NCBI RefSeq assembly: GCF_001949125.1
Contig: NZ_MSTI01000180.1
Location: 1-19,867, forward strand
DNA: 19,867 nucleotides
Reading direction: 5' to 3'
Source: Deinococcus marmoris
Lineage (GTDB): Bacteria; Deinococcota; Deinococci; Deinococcales; Deinococcaceae
The position numbers were made by a program, and so were the translations under genes. Position 1 is the stretch's first letter. Every line of letters begins with the position of its first letter. Positions 17,292 to 19,867 of this stretch are shown here, one piece after another. The notes below the pieces were generated by a model. It had not been told where the DNA came from. It worked only from the letters and a program-made list of their open reading frames with translations, and did not search any database.

Positions 17292-17672
17292 ATGTCCGAC
17301 AGCTCTCCTGTTCCTCCCTCCCTGTTGACCCTGGCCCCGCTGCTGGGAGCGGCTTTCGTGGCCGGGGGCATCACACAACTGGCGCGGCTGCTGGGGCAGG
17401 ATCAGACGCCGCGTGCCCGCACAGTAGCAGCGCTGGCCGTGGCCGCCGGAATCGCCGCACTGACGGTGGTGGCCCTGATGACCGTGACGCTGCGCCCCGA
17501 TCCGGCCCCGGCCCTGCTGCTGGCCGCTGCCTGCGTGACCGGCTGGAGCGGCCCCGGCATCCTGGCCCGGCTGGGCGCGCTGATCGAGCGCCGCCTGGGG
17601 CTGTCTCCCTCCCCTGCCCTGTTCGCCCCGGACCCAGCACCAGCCGAGGCCGAGGGACGCGGGCAGGGTTGA
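17292..17672 (+). CDS. Small integral membrane protein, holin-like
   Basis: I cannot assign this 126-residue protein to a family. Three hydrophobic segments are seen: about residues 11-33 (LLTLAPLLGAAFVAGGITQLARL), 43-67 (RTVAALAVAAGIAALTVVALMTVTL) and 72-92 (PALLLAAACVTGWSGPGILARL). A short basic stretch (IERRLG) and a Pro/Glu-rich tail follow. Size and topology recall phage holins, which is only a resemblance. The start is set by a strong GGAGGT 5 nt before the ATG; the frame is open further upstream but lacks support there. It is transcribed from the operator-bearing promoter, with a leader of about 80 nt that can fold a 6-bp hairpin (ACGCCT 17218-17223, AGGCGT 17235-17240). Confidence 0.75.
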   Translation: MSDSSPVPPSLLTLAPLLGAAFVAGGITQLARLLGQDQTPRARTVAALAVAAGIAALTVVALMTVTLRPDPAPALLLAAACVTGWSGPGILARLGALIERRLGLSPSPALFAPDPAPAEAEGRGQG

Positions 17673-17806
17673 AAATGTGGAGGCCAGGGTCAGAAAGCCC
17701 TTGCTCCCGCCTCCCCAATCACGCTGATGGCAAGCGATCTGACGTTCTGGGGGGCGGATGAGACCAGATGGAAAGTCCCAACACAGACCCACCGCCCCGG
17801 CGCACG

Positions 17807-17812
17807 CACAAT
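17807..17812 (+). promoter_or_regulatory. Possible -10 box, serine protease gene
   Basis: CACAAT ends 5 nt before the ATG at 17818 and no Shine-Dalgarno is present. It is a weaker match than the other leaderless boxes in the window. Confidence 0.25.
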
Positions 17813-17817
17813 GAACC

Positions 17818-19161
17818 ATGACCGCCGAGACTGACCGTCTCCCGCGCCGGGATGTCCGGGGCCGGGACACTAAACTTCGCAATCTGCTGCTGACTGGCCT
17901 GCTGCTGGGTGGATTGGGGGTGGCCGATGCAGGGGCGCAGGGCGTGAAATACAGACTGCCGGGGGCCAGCCTGCCGACGCTCAACCTGGGTGACCCCCGC
18001 ACCGCGCCCCTTGACCCGCCGCCGCCCTCCATGCCCACGCTGAGCGATCCCACCGAATTGCAGAGCTTCCGGGGCATCCCGCTCAACGCCCAGAAAACTG
18101 CCCAGACCCAGAAACCCGCCCAGAGCAGCGCCGCCAACACCCCAAAACCACTGACGGACGCCGAGAAACAGACCCTCAAGACGTTGTTCTCCAAGGTGCG
18201 GCCTGCCACGCTACGGATCGAGCAGTGCGACAACACGGTGCCGGGAGCCTGCGACGAACCCGACGGGATCGGTTCTGCCGTGCTGATCTCGGCGGATGGG
18301 CTGGCACTGACCGCCTACCATGTGGTGGAAGGGGCCAGCAAACTGAGTGCGCAGACGGTGGATAAGAAACGTTACGCGGTAGAGGTGGTGGGCTACGACG
18401 ATCAGGACGATCTGGCGCTGCTGCGGGTCTCGGTGCCCGGGGCCACGCCGTTCGTGCCGCTGGCCAGCGCCCGCCCCGGCGTGGGCGACGCGGTGCTGGC
18501 GGTGGGCAACGGCGGCGGCACCTTCCTGCAACCCAAAACAGGCCGCCTGACCGGCCTGGAGGCCGACGCCGGACCCGGCGGGGCCACCTTCCCGCCCGGT
18601 ACCCTCCAGATGAGCGCCCCATTGATCCCCGGTGACAGCGGCGGCCCGATCCTGAATGTCAGGGGCGAATTGACCGGGATCGTCAGCTACATCAGCGTCA
18701 GCCGTGAGAAGGGACCGGCCTCGTTCGCGGTGCCAGTCACGGCCAGTGATGCCCGACTGGCAGAGCTTCGCGCCGGGAAAAAGCTGGACGCGCCGATCAT
18801 CGGCATCAGCCTGAACGGGCCGTACACCGCGCTGCTGACCATCGACGCCACGGATTTCAAGCGTGCCAGCGCGCTGCTTAAACTGGGGGACACCCCTGGC
18901 GCATTCTTCACCGGCGTCAATCCGGGCAGCCCGGCAGAGAAGGCGGGCCTTCAGCCGCTGAAACTCAACGACAAGGATCAGCGCATTTCCGGCGACATCG
19001 TGACCGAGGTGAACGGCAAGCGCATCATCAATTTCGATGAATTTCAGTACGCCGTGCGGACCTACAGGCCCGGCGACACCATTACCCTGACGGTTCTCCG
19101 GGGCAACAAGCCGATGATGGTCAAGGTCACGCTGATCGGACGCAGCCAGGCGCAACGCTAA
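17818..19161 (+). CDS. Secreted HtrA-like S1C serine protease with PDZ
   Basis: This 447-residue protease probably degrades or checks misfolded proteins outside the cytoplasm. A basic N terminus precedes a signal segment ([22 protein letters not shown], about 20-41). A Pro-rich linker (50-110) follows, then a trypsin-like domain with H168 (TAYHVVEG), D198 (DDQDDLALL) and S274 (IPGDSGGP). The C-terminal part (about 330-440) is a PDZ domain: [36 protein letters not shown] and [15 protein letters not shown]. Two Cys just before the catalytic His (C137, C145) may pair. Only one PDZ is seen, unlike DegP with two. ATG 17818 is the first start of the frame; the [17 protein letters not shown] extension is long for a signal peptide. 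Confidence 0.92.
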   Translation: MTAETDRLPRRDVRGRDTKLRNLLLTGLLLGGLGVADAGAQGVKYRLPGASLPTLNLGDPRTAPLDPPPPSMPTLSDPTELQSFRGIPLNAQKTAQTQKPAQSSAANTPKPLTDAEKQTLKTLFSKVRPATLRIEQCDNTVPGACDEPDGIGSAVLISADGLALTAYHVVEGASKLSAQTVDKKRYAVEVVGYDDQDDLALLRVSVPGATPFVPLASARPGVGDAVLAVGNGGGTFLQPKTGRLTGLEADAGPGGATFPPGTLQMSAPLIPGDSGGPILNVRGELTGIVSYISVSREKGPASFAVPVTASDARLAELRAGKKLDAPIIGISLNGPYTALLTIDATDFKRASALLKLGDTPGAFFTGVNPGSPAEKAGLQPLKLNDKDQRISGDIVTEVNGKRIINFDEFQYAVRTYRPGDTITLTVLRGNKPMMVKVTLIGRSQAQR

Positions 19162-19176
19162 TCCGCGAACCTTCAA

Positions 19177-19206
19177 GGGAGAGGTGAGCATGCCTCTCCC
19201 CTTTTT
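19177..19206 (+). terminator. Terminator of the serine protease gene
   Basis: GGGAGAGG (19177-19184) pairs with CCTCTCCC (19193-19200) around an 8-nt loop, followed by C and five T. It starts 16 bases after the stop codon. Confidence 0.9.
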
Positions 19207-19260
19207 GTCGTGTGGCAGGGACTTCGGATGGCTTTTCACTCAACTCCTTATAAATACTAC

Positions 19261-19288
19261 TTGACATTTACGCTTAAAACAGAATAAT
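19261..19288 (+). promoter_or_regulatory. Strong leaderless promoter
   Basis: A perfect TTGACA (19261-19266) and AATAAT (19283-19288) are 16 nt apart in an unusually A+T-rich patch. The -10 ends 6 nt before the ATG at 19295, so the message would begin at or beside the start codon. Confidence 0.8.
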
Positions 19289-19294
19289 GGGCCT

Positions 19295-19798
19295 ATGGAT
19301 ACCCTCAAGAAAGCAGGGGCGATGCTGGCCCACCTCGATCTCTTCCACCAGATGCTGGACCTGCGCGGTCTGCTGCAACTGGCCGCCCACATGGAGGAGC
19401 GTGGTGACCGCGTGACCCTGATCAGCGGCGAGACCATCACCCTGATCGGCGCGGAGATGCTCAGCGACGCCGGGGTGACCACCGGCAAGGGGGCCAGGAT
19501 CGAGGCCGCCACCGCCTACCGCGTCTTGCAGGGGCTGAAGGGCCACGACGCGCCCGAATATGCCGTGACCCGCGAGGAGTTGGGCGCGCTGAATGCCCGT
19601 GCGGTGGCCGAGTTGGAAGGCGGCGACGCGCTGAAAGCCTTCGGTGACACGCTGGCCCGCATCGGCGCGGCTCCGGCGGCGGCCCCTGCGCCTGCCCAGG
19701 CACCACAGCCGGAAGCCTCCGCCCCCGCCGAACGTCCGGGCCGGGGCCGCCGCGCCGCCGAGACCGAGGAAAATACAACCGAACAGCCCGCTGCGTAA
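19295..19798 (+). CDS. Conserved-looking protein with Ala/Pro-rich tail
   Basis: I do not recognise a characterised family for this 167-residue protein, although it resembles hypothetical proteins I associate with Deinococcus. Residues 1-125 look folded and largely helical: MLAHLDLFHQMLDLRGLLQLAAHMEERGDRVTLISGETITLIGAEMLSDAG, then IEAATAYRVLQGL and YAVTREELGALNARAVAELEGG. No membrane segment or signal peptide is present. From about 126 the chain becomes low-complexity (Ala/Pro/Gln, then RPGRGRRAAETEEN), probably disordered. The start is fixed by the promoter 6 nt upstream and lack of a ribosome site. A strong promoter and own terminator suggest an abundant single-gene transcript. Confidence 0.8.
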   Translation: MDTLKKAGAMLAHLDLFHQMLDLRGLLQLAAHMEERGDRVTLISGETITLIGAEMLSDAGVTTGKGARIEAATAYRVLQGLKGHDAPEYAVTREELGALNARAVAELEGGDALKAFGDTLARIGAAPAAAPAPAQAPQPEASAPAERPGRGRRAAETEENTTEQPAA

Positions 19799-19805
19799 TC
19801 GCCTC

Positions 19806-19854
19806 ACCGCGCCCCACTTCTCGCCCAGACGGGCAAGGGTGGGGCGCGGTTTTT
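19806..19854 (+). terminator. Terminator of the last gene
   Basis: ACCGCGCCCCAC (19806-19817) pairs perfectly with GTGGGGCGCGGT (19839-19850), followed by T residues. The loop contains a small second hairpin GCCC-AGAC-GGGC. Confidence 0.9.
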
Positions 19855-19867
19855 GAGGTGTGGCGGG

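Noticed and set aside
16401..17672. Prophage remnant suggested by repressor plus holin-like gene
   Set aside because: No integrase, capsid, tail, lysin or attachment repeats are visible nearby, and flanking genes are ordinary chromosomal ones.

Overview
The window is GC-rich (about two-thirds G+C) chromosomal DNA. It is best explained as a member of Deinococcus. The basis is protein resemblance from memory and a promoter habit seen throughout: a -10 box sits 5-7 nt in front of many start codons, with no Shine-Dalgarno sequence (leaderless genes). The genus call is inference; the gene content is read from the sequence.

Layout. Bases 1-1764 are mobile DNA: a candidate 177-bp inverted-repeat element (90-266), a 168-bp miniature element (268-435), and an intact IS4-type insertion sequence (441-1759) with near-identical ends. 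Bases 1781-5393 hold a surface/carbohydrate group: a secreted GH114-like glycosidase, a YegP/DUF1508 protein, a hexapeptide acyltransferase and a secreted right-handed beta-helix protein. A gene-poor gap then leads to tRNA-Lys(CUU). From 5842 to 9367 lie folC and, divergently, purE-purK-GNAT, whose stop and start codons overlap. argB and pilT follow on the minus strand (9389-11278). After a gap holding an inverted-repeat element come a DinB-like membrane-anchored protein and a 5-formyl-THF cyclo-ligase-like protein (minus strand), then a small secreted protein, a nitrilase-superfamily amidohydrolase and an overlapping GNAT (plus strand).

The right part has tRNA-Leu(GAG), rpsO with its terminator, and a gene-free stretch with a G/C-rich palindrome. 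Next are a gamma-glutamylcyclotransferase-like protein and a LexA/CI-type XRE-S24 self-cleaving repressor. Facing the repressor is a small membrane protein whose promoter is covered by a palindrome resembling the Deinococcus radiation/desiccation motif. A secreted HtrA-like serine protease with a PDZ domain and a leaderless Ala/Pro-tailed protein close the window.

How the genes fit together. Most are housekeeping (purine, folate, arginine, translation, pilus retraction). The most interesting parts are the paired IS/miniature elements with an inverted 5-bp spacer, the repressor-operator-membrane protein unit near 17.1-17.7 kb, a 15-bp in-frame tandem repeat at the FolC start, and the ten or so leaderless starts, which move several start codons from the longest-ORF choice.
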